Source: Kribbella sp. VKM Ac-2568
Lineage (GTDB): Bacteria; Actinomycetota; Actinomycetes; Propionibacteriales; Kribbellaceae
Direction: 5' to 3'
Assembly (NCBI RefSeq): GCF_004345365.1
Contig: NZ_SLVF01000003.1
Location: forward strand, 310,001 to 374,000
Length of the DNA stretch: 64,000 nt
The notes under the pieces: model-generated
What the model was told of the DNA's origin: nothing
Databases searched by the model: none
The model's input: only the letters and a program-made list of their open reading frames with translations
Shown here: piece after piece, positions 10,705 to 18,334 of the stretch
How the letters are laid out: every line of letters begins with the position of its first letter
Numbering within the stretch: the first letter of the stretch is position 1
Position numbers and translations under genes: made by a program

Positions 10705-11451
10705 ATGACCGACTCTCCGCTCCGGGTTCTCGTCGCTGACGACGAGGAGCCCGCGCTGGCCGAGCTGGTCTATCTGTTGTCGCAGGACAAACGGATCGGC
10801 GAGATCCGGACCGCGTCGAACGGACCCGACGCGCTGAAGATCCTGCAGGCGGCCGACCTCGACGTGGTGTTCTGCGACATCAAGATGCCCGGGCTGGACG
10901 GCATCGACCTGGCCCGGGTGCTGTCGAAGTTCGCCAGCCGCCCGCAGATCGTCTTCGTCACCGCGTACGACGAGCACGCGGTCGCCGCCTTCGACCTGGA
11001 CGCGACGGACTACGTGATGAAGCCGGTCCGGGCCGAGCGCCTGACCGAGGCCGTACGCCGGGTCGTCAACGCGGGGACTCCGACCGCGACGCAGCCGCAG
11101 GACGACTCCGACGACGAGACGATCCCGGTCGAGCTGGCCGGCGTCACCCGGTTCGTCCAGCGCTCGACCGTCCGGTACGTCGAGGCGCAGGGTGACTACG
11201 CGCGACTCCACACCGGCCAGAACTCGCACCTGGTCCGGGTCCCGCTCAGCACCCTGGAGGAACGCTGGCGCGACGCGGGCTTCACCCGGATCCACCGCAG
11301 CACCCTGGTCGCTCTCGCCCACGTGGACGAGATGCGGGTGGACGGCGGCCGCTGCGCGGTCCGGGTCGGCGACGACTGGCTGCCGGTCAGCCGCCGGCAC
11401 ACCCGCGAACTGCGCGACCTGCTGGTCCGCTCGACCTCGCTGCGCGGATGA
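10705..11451 (+). CDS. LytTR-family response regulator
   Basis: A 248-residue regulator. The receiver domain (about 6-120) has the acidic pair DDEE at 12-15, phosphoacceptor D58 in VVFCDIKMPG, Thr in FVTAYDEHA and Lys in YVMKPV. A short acidic linker leads to a LytTR DNA-binding domain (about 140-245) with VRYVEAQGDYARLHT, FTRIHRSTLVALAHV and LPVSRRHTRELRDLL, all family landmarks. It is the partner of the kinase encoded just upstream. LytTR proteins bind pairs of short direct repeats about two helical turns apart; such repeats lie at 13391-13443, ahead of the second transporter module. Confidence 0.93.
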   Translation: MTDSPLRVLVADDEEPALAELVYLLSQDKRIGEIRTASNGPDALKILQAADLDVVFCDIKMPGLDGIDLARVLSKFASRPQIVFVTAYDEHAVAAFDLDATDYVMKPVRAERLTEAVRRVVNAGTPTATQPQDDSDDETIPVELAGVTRFVQRSTVRYVEAQGDYARLHTGQNSHLVRVPLSTLEERWRDAGFTRIHRSTLVALAHVDEMRVDGGRCAVRVGDDWLPVSRRHTRELRDLLVRSTSLRG

Positions 11452-11461
11452 AGCAGACCGG

Positions 11462-11842
11462 ATGAGTACGCCGGACGCGCCGCGGCGGATCCGGGTGACG
11501 AGCCCGCGGACCAGCGCGGCGCGGCGTTCGACCAGCCACACCGGCACCCGGGAGATCGACGAGCAGACCCGCGTCGGCGAGGTCTACATGCACTCGCTGA
11601 TCCAGTCCCAGCTCCGGCTCGCGCTGGCGGTGATCCTCGGAGCCGCGGTCATGCTGGGCGGTCTGCCGCTGCTCTTCTGGCTGGTTCCGGCCACTCGGAC
11701 GTTCTCCGTCGTCGGCCTGCCGCTGCCCTGGCTCCTGCTCGGCGTGGTCGTCTACCCGGTGGTATACGTCGCCGCCCGCGTCTACACCCGCAACGCCGAA
11801 CGGATCGAAGCCGAGTTCACCGAGTTCGTGGGACGGAAATAG
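11462..11842 (+). CDS. Small two-helix membrane protein, symporter companion
   Basis: A 126-residue protein. A basic, disordered N-terminus of about 40 residues (RRIRVTSPRTSAARRS region) precedes two hydrophobic helices at about 55-75 and 82-103 and a charged C-terminal tail (RNAERIEAEFTEFVGRK). It ends directly against the ATG of the first symporter, with no spacer. This position matches DUF485 proteins, which sit ahead of ActP/MctP symporters, and one such protein precedes the second symporter here. Sequence similarity to that DUF485 protein is weak by eye, so I call it a positional analogue, probably an accessory subunit. The ATG at 11462 lies 10 bp after the regulator's stop. Confidence 0.75.
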   Translation: MSTPDAPRRIRVTSPRTSAARRSTSHTGTREIDEQTRVGEVYMHSLIQSQLRLALAVILGAAVMLGGLPLLFWLVPATRTFSVVGLPLPWLLLGVVVYPVVYVAARVYTRNAERIEAEFTEFVGRK

Positions 11843-13390
11843 ATGTCCCCGGCAATGAGTCTGACGGCGATCGGGCTGGTGATCGCCGCGACGATCGGGA
11901 TCGGCCTGTTCGGTCTCCGGATCTCTCGCACCACGAGCGACTTCTACGTCGCCAGCCGGGCCGTCACCCCACGCTGGAACGCCTCCGCGATCAGCGGCGA
12001 ATACTTGTCGGCGGCATCTTTCCTCGGCGTCGCCGGACTGGTGCTGGTGAACGGCGCCGACATGCTCTGGTTCTCGGTCGGCTACACCGTCGGCTACCTG
12101 ATGCTGCTGGTGCTGATCGCGGCACCGCTGCGCAGATCCGGCGCCTACACGTTGCCCGACTTCGCTGAGACCCGCTTCGAGTCCGCGGTGGTCCGGCGGA
12201 TCTGCTCGTTCCTGGTGGTCGGCATCGGCACGCTCTACCTGCTGCCTCAGTTGCGTGGCGCCGGACTGACCCTCCGCACGGTGACCGGCGCCCCGTCCTC
12301 GGTCGGTGCGGCCGTGGTCGCGGTGATCGTGGTGATCAACGTCGCCGCCGGCGGGATGCGCTCGATCACCTTCGTCCAGGCGTTCCAGTACTGGCTGAAG
12401 CTGACCGCCCTGGCCGCGCCGATCTTCGTCATCCTGATCGCCTGGCGCTCGTCGGAGCACCCGGTCGGCCTGCTGGACTCCCTGCACGGCGCCGGGGCCG
12501 AGTGGGCCGAGCCACTGTCCACCGCGGGCGGCCGCGACCACCCGCTCTATGCGACGTACTCGTTGCTCCTGGCCCTTTGTTTCGGGACGATGGGCCTGCC
12601 GCACGTGCTGGTCCGGTTCTACACGAACCCGGACGGACGAGCCGCCCGCCGTACGACGGTGGTCGTGCTGGCGTTGCTCGGCGCGTTCTACCTCTTCCCC
12701 CCGATGTACGCCGTACTGGGGCGGAGCTTCGCGCCGGACTTGATCGGTGCGGGCGCGGACACGGTGGTTCTCGAGCTGCCGGGGAGGATTTTCCCTGGCA
12801 CAGTAGGGGATCTGCTGGGTGCGCTCGTGGCTGCCGGTGCGTTCGCGGCGTTCCTGTCGACCTCGTCCGGGTTGACCGTCGCCATCGCGGGCGTGATCGA
12901 CCAGGACCTGTTGCGCGGCAGGTTGAACCGGGTGACCGGCGGGGACTACCTGGCCGTCAACGGCTTCCGGATCGCCGCTCTGCTGGCGATCGCACTTCCT
13001 TATCTGGCGTTCGAGCTGACCGGGAGGTTGAGCCTGGCCGACACGGTCGGGCTCGCGTTCGCGGTGGCGGCGTCGACCTTCTGCCCGTTGCTGGTGCTCG
13101 GTATCTGGTGGCGCCGGATGTCGACGGTAGGCGCCGCGGCCGGGCTGCTGGTCGGCGGGGTCGCGGCGATCACCGCGGTGCTGGTGAACGTGATCGGGCC
13201 ACCCAGCGGTGGCTGGCCGAAGGCTCTGTTCGGGCAACCGGCGGCCTGGACGATGCCGCTGGCCTTCCTCACCATGATCGTCGTCTCCAGGCTCACCCCG
13301 CAGCGGATCCCGGCCGGCACCGCCCGCAGTCTGGTCCGCCTGCACACCCCCGAAGCCGTCGACGTCGACCGCAGCTTCCCCCAGCCCTGA
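11843..13390 (+). CDS. Solute:sodium symporter (acetate/monocarboxylate type), first copy
   Basis: A 515-residue polytopic protein of the SSS family with about 13 hydrophobic helices. Family landmarks include the early TTSDFYVASRAVTPRWNASA and ISGEYLSAASFLGVAGL segment, the GLPHVLVRFYTNPDGRAARR loop typical of ActP/MctP, and LSTSSGLTVAIAGVIDQDLL. It imports a small carboxylate with a sodium ion (or proton); acetate, pyruvate or propionate are the usual substrates. It starts immediately after the 126-residue companion and is likely in the kinase-regulator transcript, so its expression may be autogenously linked to the two-component system. Confidence 0.88.
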   Translation: MSPAMSLTAIGLVIAATIGIGLFGLRISRTTSDFYVASRAVTPRWNASAISGEYLSAASFLGVAGLVLVNGADMLWFSVGYTVGYLMLLVLIAAPLRRSGAYTLPDFAETRFESAVVRRICSFLVVGIGTLYLLPQLRGAGLTLRTVTGAPSSVGAAVVAVIVVINVAAGGMRSITFVQAFQYWLKLTALAAPIFVILIAWRSSEHPVGLLDSLHGAGAEWAEPLSTAGGRDHPLYATYSLLLALCFGTMGLPHVLVRFYTNPDGRAARRTTVVVLALLGAFYLFPPMYAVLGRSFAPDLIGAGADTVVLELPGRIFPGTVGDLLGALVAAGAFAAFLSTSSGLTVAIAGVIDQDLLRGRLNRVTGGDYLAVNGFRIAALLAIALPYLAFELTGRLSLADTVGLAFAVAASTFCPLLVLGIWWRRMSTVGAAAGLLVGGVAAITAVLVNVIGPPSGGWPKALFGQPAAWTMPLAFLTMIVVSRLTPQRIPAGTARSLVRLHTPEAVDVDRSFPQP

Positions 13391-13443
13391 CGTTTGTCCG
13401 CAGGAAGCCGTTCGTCGTGCGGTTCCGACCGCTCGTCGCACGG
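13391..13443 (+). promoter_or_regulatory. Candidate LytTR response-regulator operator
   Basis: Direct repeats CGTTCGTCGTGCGG (13409-13422) and CGCTCGTCGCACGG (13430-13443) match at 11 of 14 bases with a 21-bp period, two helical turns. A weaker third copy starts at 13391 (period 18). They lie in the only sizeable spacer of the transporter cluster, ahead of the DUF485 gene. LytTR regulators such as YpdB use direct repeats with a 21-bp period, so this is a reasonable operator for the regulator encoded at 10705-11451. Inference from spacing and context. Confidence 0.45.
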
Positions 13444-13592
13444 GTGGGACCCGCCGACCGAGGGGTGACGGCCGCTGGGCGCAGGGTCCGCGCGGGAGGT
13501 GTCGGAGCCGGAGTGACGTGGCGCACAGTACGGGCAGCAACGCCCCTGCGCCGGACTCCGCCCGGCCCGAATCCCGTCTGGAGGTCACCGCG

Positions 13593-13937
13593 ATGAGCGA
13601 AACCCGCCGCGCGGACGGCGACCCTGAACTGACGACGTACCGAGATGTCCAGCTGTCACCGGACTTCTCCGAGCTGCGTCGCCGCTTCCGGCGCTTCGTG
13701 TTCCCGATGACCGGCCTGTTCCTGGCCTGGTACTTCCTCTACGTCCTGCTCGCCGCCTACGCCCCCGACTTCATGTCGCACAAGGTCGCCGGCAACATCA
13801 ACGTCGCGCTGCTGTTCGGGCTCGGCCAGTTCGTCTCGACCTTCGCGATCACGATGATCTACGTCCGCTGGGCCGACAAGGAGATCGACCCCGCCGCCGA
13901 GAAGATGCGGCACCTGATCGAGGGAGAACACCAGTGA
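13593..13937 (+). CDS. DUF485 membrane protein
   Basis: A 114-residue protein with two transmembrane helices (about 40-60 and 75-98) in the DUF485 pattern: FSELRRRFRRFVFPMTGLFL, YFLYVLLAAYAPDFM, NVALLFGLGQFVSTF and IYVRWADKEIDPAAEKMR. DUF485 proteins are encoded directly before ActP/MctP symporters and are thought to be accessory membrane subunits. The ATG at 13593 has a GGAGGT site 8 bases upstream; an in-frame ATG-like extension to 13518 lacks one. Its stop overlaps the GTG of the symporter. Confidence 0.92.
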   Translation: MSETRRADGDPELTTYRDVQLSPDFSELRRRFRRFVFPMTGLFLAWYFLYVLLAAYAPDFMSHKVAGNINVALLFGLGQFVSTFAITMIYVRWADKEIDPAAEKMRHLIEGEHQ

Positions 13938-15580
13938 GCGCGCCAATGATGTTGCCGCTGGCAACCGAGATCGGCAACCCGACGGTCAACATCGCGATCT
14001 TCGCGCTGTTCGTGGTGGCCACCCTGGCGATCGTGATCCGGGCCTCCCGGAACAACCGGACCGCGGCCGACTACTACGCCGGCGGCCGGTCGTTCACCGG
14101 CCCGCAGAACGGCATCGCGATCGCGGGCGACTACCTGTCCGCCGCGTCCTTCCTGGGCATCGCCGGCGCGATCGCGCTGAACGGCTACGACGGCTTCCTC
14201 TACTCGATCGGCTTCCTGGTCGCCTGGCTGGTTGCCCTGCTGCTGGTCGCCGAACTGATCCGGAACACCGGCCGCTTCACGATGGCCGACGTACTGTCCT
14301 TCCGGCTGAAGCAGCGCCCGGTCCGGATGGCCGCGGCGATCTCGACCCTGGTCGTCAGCTTCTTCTACCTGCTGGCCCAGATGGCCGGCGCCGGTGGTCT
14401 GGTCGCGCTGCTGCTCGGCATCTCGGGCCGCGCCGGTCAGAGCCTGGTGATCGCGGTGGTCGGCCTGCTGATGGTCACCTACGTGCTCGTCGGCGGCATG
14501 AAGGGCACCACCTGGGTCCAGATCGTCAAGGCGGTGCTGCTCGTCATCGGCGCCGGCATCATGACGCTGTGGGTGCTCGCGAAGTACGCCTTCAACCTTT
14601 CCGACCTGCTCGGTGCCGCGGTCGACAAGAGCCCGGCCGCCGGCGAGAAGCTGCTCAACCCGGGCCTGCAGTACGGCGCGACCGGGATCAGCAAGCTCGA
14701 CTTCATCTCGCTCGCGCTGGCCCTGGTGCTCGGCACCGCCGGTCTGCCGCACGTGCTGATGCGCTTCTACACGGTCCCCTCCTCCAAGGAGGCCCGGCGC
14801 AGTGTCTCGTGGGCGATCTGGATCATCGGCATCTTCTACCTGTTCACCCTCGTGCTCGGGTACGGCGCGGCCGCGCTGGTGGGACCCGACGCGATCCGGG
14901 CGGCTCCCGGCAAGGCGAACTCGGCCGCCCCGCTGCTGGCGTACGAACTGGGTGGTGAGCTCCTGCTCGGGGTGATCTCCGCGGTCGCCTTCGCCACGAT
15001 CCTCGCGGTGGTGGCCGGCCTGACGATCACGGCGAGCGCGTCGTTCGCCCACGACATCTACGGCCAGGTGATCAAGAAGGGCCAGGTCAGCGGCGACGGC
15101 GAGGTCCGGGTCGCCCGGATCACCGTACTGGTGATCGGTGTGGTCGCGATCATCGGCGGCATCTTCGCCAACGGCCAGAACATCGCGTTCCTGGTCGCCC
15201 TGGCCTTCGCGGTCGCGGCGAGCGCGAACCTGCCGACCATCCTCTACTCACTGTTCTGGCGGCGCTTCAACACCCGCGGCGCGCTCTGGAGCATCTACGG
15301 CGGCCTGTCCTCCGCGATCATCCTGATCGCGTTCTCCCCGGTCGTCTCCGGCAAGGTCGACGCCAAGACCGGCGCCAGCCTGTCGATGATCACCGACACC
15401 AGCATCGACTTCCACTGGTTCCCGCTGGACAACCCGGGAATCGTCTCGATCCCGCTCGCCTTCGTGCTCGGCATCGTCGGCACGCTGACCAGCAAGGAAG
15501 GCACGAACATCGACAAGTTCGCCGAGATGGAGGTCCGCTCCCTGACCGGCGCGGGCGCCGAGAAGGCGGTCCAGCACTAG
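13934..15580 (+). CDS. Cation/acetate (monocarboxylate) symporter, second copy
   Basis: A 548-residue ActP/MctP-type solute:sodium symporter. The segment NNRTAADYYAGGRSFTGPQN and IAGDYLSAASFLGIAGAIAL near the N-terminus, GLPHVLMRFYTVPSSKEARR in the middle, and VAGLTITASASFAHDIYGQV later are hallmark ActP sequences. About 13 helices can be counted. The GTG at 13934 overlaps the stop of the DUF485 gene and has GGAG upstream. It is more canonical than the first copy, so it may be the acetate permease proper, with the first copy a specialised relative (inference). A strong hairpin follows. Confidence 0.93.
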   Translation: MSAPMMLPLATEIGNPTVNIAIFALFVVATLAIVIRASRNNRTAADYYAGGRSFTGPQNGIAIAGDYLSAASFLGIAGAIALNGYDGFLYSIGFLVAWLVALLLVAELIRNTGRFTMADVLSFRLKQRPVRMAAAISTLVVSFFYLLAQMAGAGGLVALLLGISGRAGQSLVIAVVGLLMVTYVLVGGMKGTTWVQIVKAVLLVIGAGIMTLWVLAKYAFNLSDLLGAAVDKSPAAGEKLLNPGLQYGATGISKLDFISLALALVLGTAGLPHVLMRFYTVPSSKEARRSVSWAIWIIGIFYLFTLVLGYGAAALVGPDAIRAAPGKANSAAPLLAYELGGELLLGVISAVAFATILAVVAGLTITASASFAHDIYGQVIKKGQVSGDGEVRVARITVLVIGVVAIIGGIFANGQNIAFLVALAFAVAASANLPTILYSLFWRRFNTRGALWSIYGGLSSAIILIAFSPVVSGKVDAKTGASLSMITDTSIDFHWFPLDNPGIVSIPLAFVLGIVGTLTSKEGTNIDKFAEMEVRSLTGAGAEKAVQH

Positions 15581-15596
15581 TCCAGCTCACCGAGAC

Positions 15597-15639
15597 CTGC
15601 CAGGCAGGCCCTGCTGCGTTCTTGCGAACCTGCCTGACA
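15597..15639 (+). terminator. Hairpin after the second symporter
   Basis: CAGGCAGG (15601-15608) pairs with CCTGCCTG (15629-15636), extendable to about 11 bp with one mismatch. It is the first of two hairpins between convergent genes. Confidence 0.4.
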
Positions 15640-15659
15640 GCACCACTTCCGCCCTCCGC

Positions 15660-15689
15660 GACGGGCCCGGCAAACCAGCCGGGCCCGTC
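15660..15689. terminator. Perfect 12-bp hairpin between convergent genes
   Basis: GACGGGCCCGGC and GCCGGGCCCGTC form a perfect 12-bp stem with loop AAACCA. It lies between the symporter stop at 15580 and the convergent CYTH-CHAD stop at 15744, so it can serve both strands. There is no long U tract, which is common for actinobacterial terminators. Confidence 0.75.
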
Positions 15690-15743
15690 CGGCGTTCCAC
15701 CCCAAATCGGATAGCCGCCGGGCAGGCGGCCGCGGGCGGGTGG

Positions 15744-17234
15744 TCAGCCGACGTGGAGGCTGGGCCAGAGTTCGAGGAACTGCCAGTACGAAGTCTCGCC
15801 GCGATGCTCCTCGGCCGCGTGCAGCCGCCCGAAGGTGAACGCGTTACCGCCATCCAGGTGGACCTGTACCGCGAGCTGCCTGAGCAGCTCCCTCGCGACC
15901 ACGCTGTCCTGGTGCTCGCCGAGCACTTCCTGCACCTGTTCGGCCCGCGCGGCGAGCTCGCTCGCCTTCGAGCCGAGCACCGGTTCGGCCGACTCCGCGG
16001 CGTACCGGAGTCGCTTGGCGGCCTTGCGGACCTCGTGCAGCTCGTGATCCCGCTCGGTGATGTCCTCGGCGCTCTCCACCCGGCGGACCGCCTTCCGCAT
16101 CCGCTTCCAGTCGTGCTTCAGCAGCTCGGGGAGTTGCTTGGCCGCCTTGCGCGGTGACTCCTCGGTGAGCGGCGGCTGGGTGAGCAGCTCATCGAGGGTG
16201 TCGAGCAGCCGGAAGTATCGCTCGCTCTCGAGAGCCGCCAGCGCCTGCACCCGGGCTGCCTTGTAGACGCCCCGCAGGTGGTCGTCGATGGTGCCGGCGA
16301 CGCGGCCCATCACCAGCTCAACCGGTTGCGCGTCGACCGCAGTATCGAAGTGCTCGCGCAGTACTTCGGCGTCGCGTGCGCCGCCGAGCTCACCGGCGAA
16401 CCATTTCAGCTCCTCGCGGATCAGGTCTCCCGCCTCGCGATCCACCACCGGCCGGTACGTCGCGAGGGCGGACCGCAGCCGCCGCGTCGCCACCCGCATC
16501 TTGTGCACCGAGTCGGGCAGGTCCCGCCGTACTTCGGGGTCGCGCAGGTAGATCGCCTTCACCTGCGCCGCGGCGTACGCGTGGAACAGGTCGGCCGTGA
16601 CCGGCTTGGCAGGAAGCTCCCAGGAGTCGGGAGCGGGAACGCGATCGCCGAGCGCGCGGGCCAGCTTGCTCGGGCCGGACGCGGGCGAGGCACCGGCTGC
16701 GAGCAGCAAGGGCGTCGCGGCTTCCAGCAGCTCCTGCTCGCCGTTGACCAGCTCGACCTCCCACTCGCGCCAGCTCTCGGTGACGTCGTCGACGGTCGAG
16801 GTCACCTCGTCGTCGCTCACCTCGGCGAGGACCTCGCCGTCGGCGTCGAGCAACCGGTGCACGATCCGGCGGGTAGCAAGCGTCACCACCGGCACCAGCT
16901 CGTTGTCGCGGACGTGCACCCGGACCGTGCGCACCACCTGGATCGGCACCTTCCGGACCGCCCGGCCGAGCGGGTGGCGGATCTCCAGCCGTTCGCCCGA
17001 CGAGATCGGCAGCTTCACGTGCCAGCCGTCGTCCTCACCACCGGTACGCCGGCGCAAGGTCACCTTCGCCGCGGCGAGATCGAAAGCCTCGGTGTCGAAG
17101 TACACCGCCTCCAGCTGCAGCTCGACCGGCGGCGCGACACTCGCGACTCCGGGCAACTCGTGCAGCGCGGGCAGGGTCGCGTGCTCGTCGACGTCGTACT
17201 TGCTCTCGATCTCAACCTGCTCAGTCGGCGACAT
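15744..17234 (-). CDS. CYTH-CHAD domain protein
   Basis: A 496-residue cytoplasmic protein. The N-terminal CYTH domain (about 1-200) starts with VEIESKYDV, the EXEXK-type signature of triphosphate tunnel enzymes, and holds alternating charged strands (KVTLRRRTGG, GWHVKLPIS). The C-terminal CHAD domain (about 215-490) is helical and rich in His, Arg and Lys, with VHKMRVATRRLRSALATYRP and LHEVRKAAKRLRYAAESAEP, the paired polyphosphate-binding motifs. Proteins of this type act as triphosphatases and bind polyphosphate granules. The ATG at 17234 directly precedes the CYTH core. Confidence 0.92.
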   Translation of the reverse strand: MSPTEQVEIESKYDVDEHATLPALHELPGVASVAPPVELQLEAVYFDTEAFDLAAAKVTLRRRTGGEDDGWHVKLPISSGERLEIRHPLGRAVRKVPIQVVRTVRVHVRDNELVPVVTLATRRIVHRLLDADGEVLAEVSDDEVTSTVDDVTESWREWEVELVNGEQELLEAATPLLLAAGASPASGPSKLARALGDRVPAPDSWELPAKPVTADLFHAYAAAQVKAIYLRDPEVRRDLPDSVHKMRVATRRLRSALATYRPVVDREAGDLIREELKWFAGELGGARDAEVLREHFDTAVDAQPVELVMGRVAGTIDDHLRGVYKAARVQALAALESERYFRLLDTLDELLTQPPLTEESPRKAAKQLPELLKHDWKRMRKAVRRVESAEDITERDHELHEVRKAAKRLRYAAESAEPVLGSKASELAARAEQVQEVLGEHQDSVVARELLRQLAVQVHLDGGNAFTFGRLHAAEEHRGETSYWQFLELWPSLHVG

Positions 17235-17281
17235 GTCCCTTGTCTACCAGTCGCGACCAATCGGTCCTACCCCGATGCGTG

Positions 17282-17446
17282 TCAAGATTCCCGACCGGCG
17301 GCAGCCCTCAGTTCATCCAACAGACGCTCAAGGTCCCGGTCCTGTTCACCGGTCCGTCGGGTCACCGGGTCCTTCGGACAGGGCTGGCGGCGGCGGTTCC
17401 ACTCCAGCCCCGCGACGACCAACACCAGCACGACGATCAGCCACAT
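17282..17446 (-). CDS. 54-residue single-helix membrane protein
   Basis: A small gene with a strong start: GGGAGGAG lies 8 bases before the ATG at 17446. The product begins MWLIVVLVLVVAGLEW, one transmembrane helix, followed by a basic stretch (NRRRQPCPKDPVTRRTGE) and an amphipathic charged tail (DRDLERLLDELRAAAG). It overlaps the 3' end of the methyltransferase gene by 10 bp and is probably translated from the same message. I recognise no family. A short anchored tail of this kind could be a regulator of a larger membrane protein, but nothing shows which. Confidence 0.6.
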   Translation of the reverse strand: MWLIVVLVLVVAGLEWNRRRQPCPKDPVTRRTGEQDRDLERLLDELRAAAGRES

Positions 17447-18267
17447 GGTCCGGCTCCTCCCGGGACGAGGCCGACAGCCTTGAAGAACGTGTAGTGGAAG
17501 GTGCCACCGGGCTCGGCCGATCGCTCCAGGGCACGGATCCCTTGCTCCCACTGCGCCGGTGTCCGCAGTCCGGCGGCGAGCGCGCGCTCCCGGACCGACT
17601 CGACCATCGCGATGAACGTCTTCCGGGTGAACCCGTCGACCAGGTGCGGCAGCGTCTCGTCGGCGTACACGGTGCACGGCCAGGCTCGGACGTCGTCGTA
17701 GCCGGCGCCCGCGAGCAGCGGCTGTAACTGCCGTCCGATCAGGGCGTCACCGCCGACCAGTGCCTGCAAGTCGGTCAGGCAGTCGATGAGCGCCTGCGCG
17801 TCGTCGCTGCGCGGGTGGAAGAACGCCGAACCGTGGTCGCCCTCGATCACCGTGATCGAGCCGCCCGGCCGCACCAGCCTCCGCAGTACGGCGAGCGCCT
17901 GCTGGGGTTCGGGGAGATGCTCGAGCACGAAGCAGACGAAGAGGTGGTCGAACGATCGGTCCTCGAACGGCAGCTCCAGCAGGTCGCCGTGGTGCCACTC
18001 GACTCGTGCACCCGGCGCCTCAGCGGCAACCCGGGCCTTGGCGAGCGCCAGCGACTCCTCGGAGATGTCGACCGAGACAAGATCGATCCCCGGGCTGCCG
18101 GTGACCAGTTGCACGGTCTGCGCGCCGACACCGCAGCCGACCTCGAGCACCCGGCTGCCCGCCGGATACCTGGTGCTGCCGTGCAGCGAGTCGGCCAGAG
18201 TCCTCGCCTGGTCGGTGAGCCGGCGCGTCTCGTCGGCGGTGTACCCGTGCACGTAGTCAGTTCCCAT
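17437..18267 (-). CDS. SAM-dependent class I methyltransferase
   Basis: A 276-residue methyltransferase. The Rossmann core has motif I VLEVGCGVGAQT, an acidic residue after strand 2 (SVDISEESL), and HGDLLELPFEDRSFDHLFVC for motifs II-III. The family start MGTDYVHGYTADETRRL at 18267 is preferred over an upstream ATG at 18309 that would overlap the divergent MocR gene. The substrate is unknown; the YVHGY family includes small-molecule and ubiquinone-type methyltransferases. It is divergent from a MocR regulator with only 28 bp between starts, so regulation by that protein is plausible. Confidence 0.88.
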   Translation of the reverse strand: MGTDYVHGYTADETRRLTDQARTLADSLHGSTRYPAGSRVLEVGCGVGAQTVQLVTGSPGIDLVSVDISEESLALAKARVAAEAPGARVEWHHGDLLELPFEDRSFDHLFVCFVLEHLPEPQQALAVLRRLVRPGGSITVIEGDHGSAFFHPRSDDAQALIDCLTDLQALVGGDALIGRQLQPLLAGAGYDDVRAWPCTVYADETLPHLVDGFTRKTFIAMVESVRERALAAGLRTPAQWEQGIRALERSAEPGGTFHYTFFKAVGLVPGGAGPCG

Positions 18268-18289
18268 AAGCCCAAGGTGCCGCCACAAT

Positions 18290-18334
18290 GGTCCGGTGAA
18301 CAGGTCCAATCAAGCCAAGATTGGTAGGTCCATA
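18290..18334 (+). promoter_or_regulatory. Candidate MocR operator
   Basis: GGTCC occurs at 18290, 18303 and 18327, the last two as GGTCCA, and CCAATC (18306-18311) and GATTGG (18319-18324) form an inverted repeat between them. The cluster sits at the divergent starts of the methyltransferase and MocR genes. MocR proteins commonly bind direct repeats in their own control region, so autoregulation is a fair inference. Confidence 0.35.
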
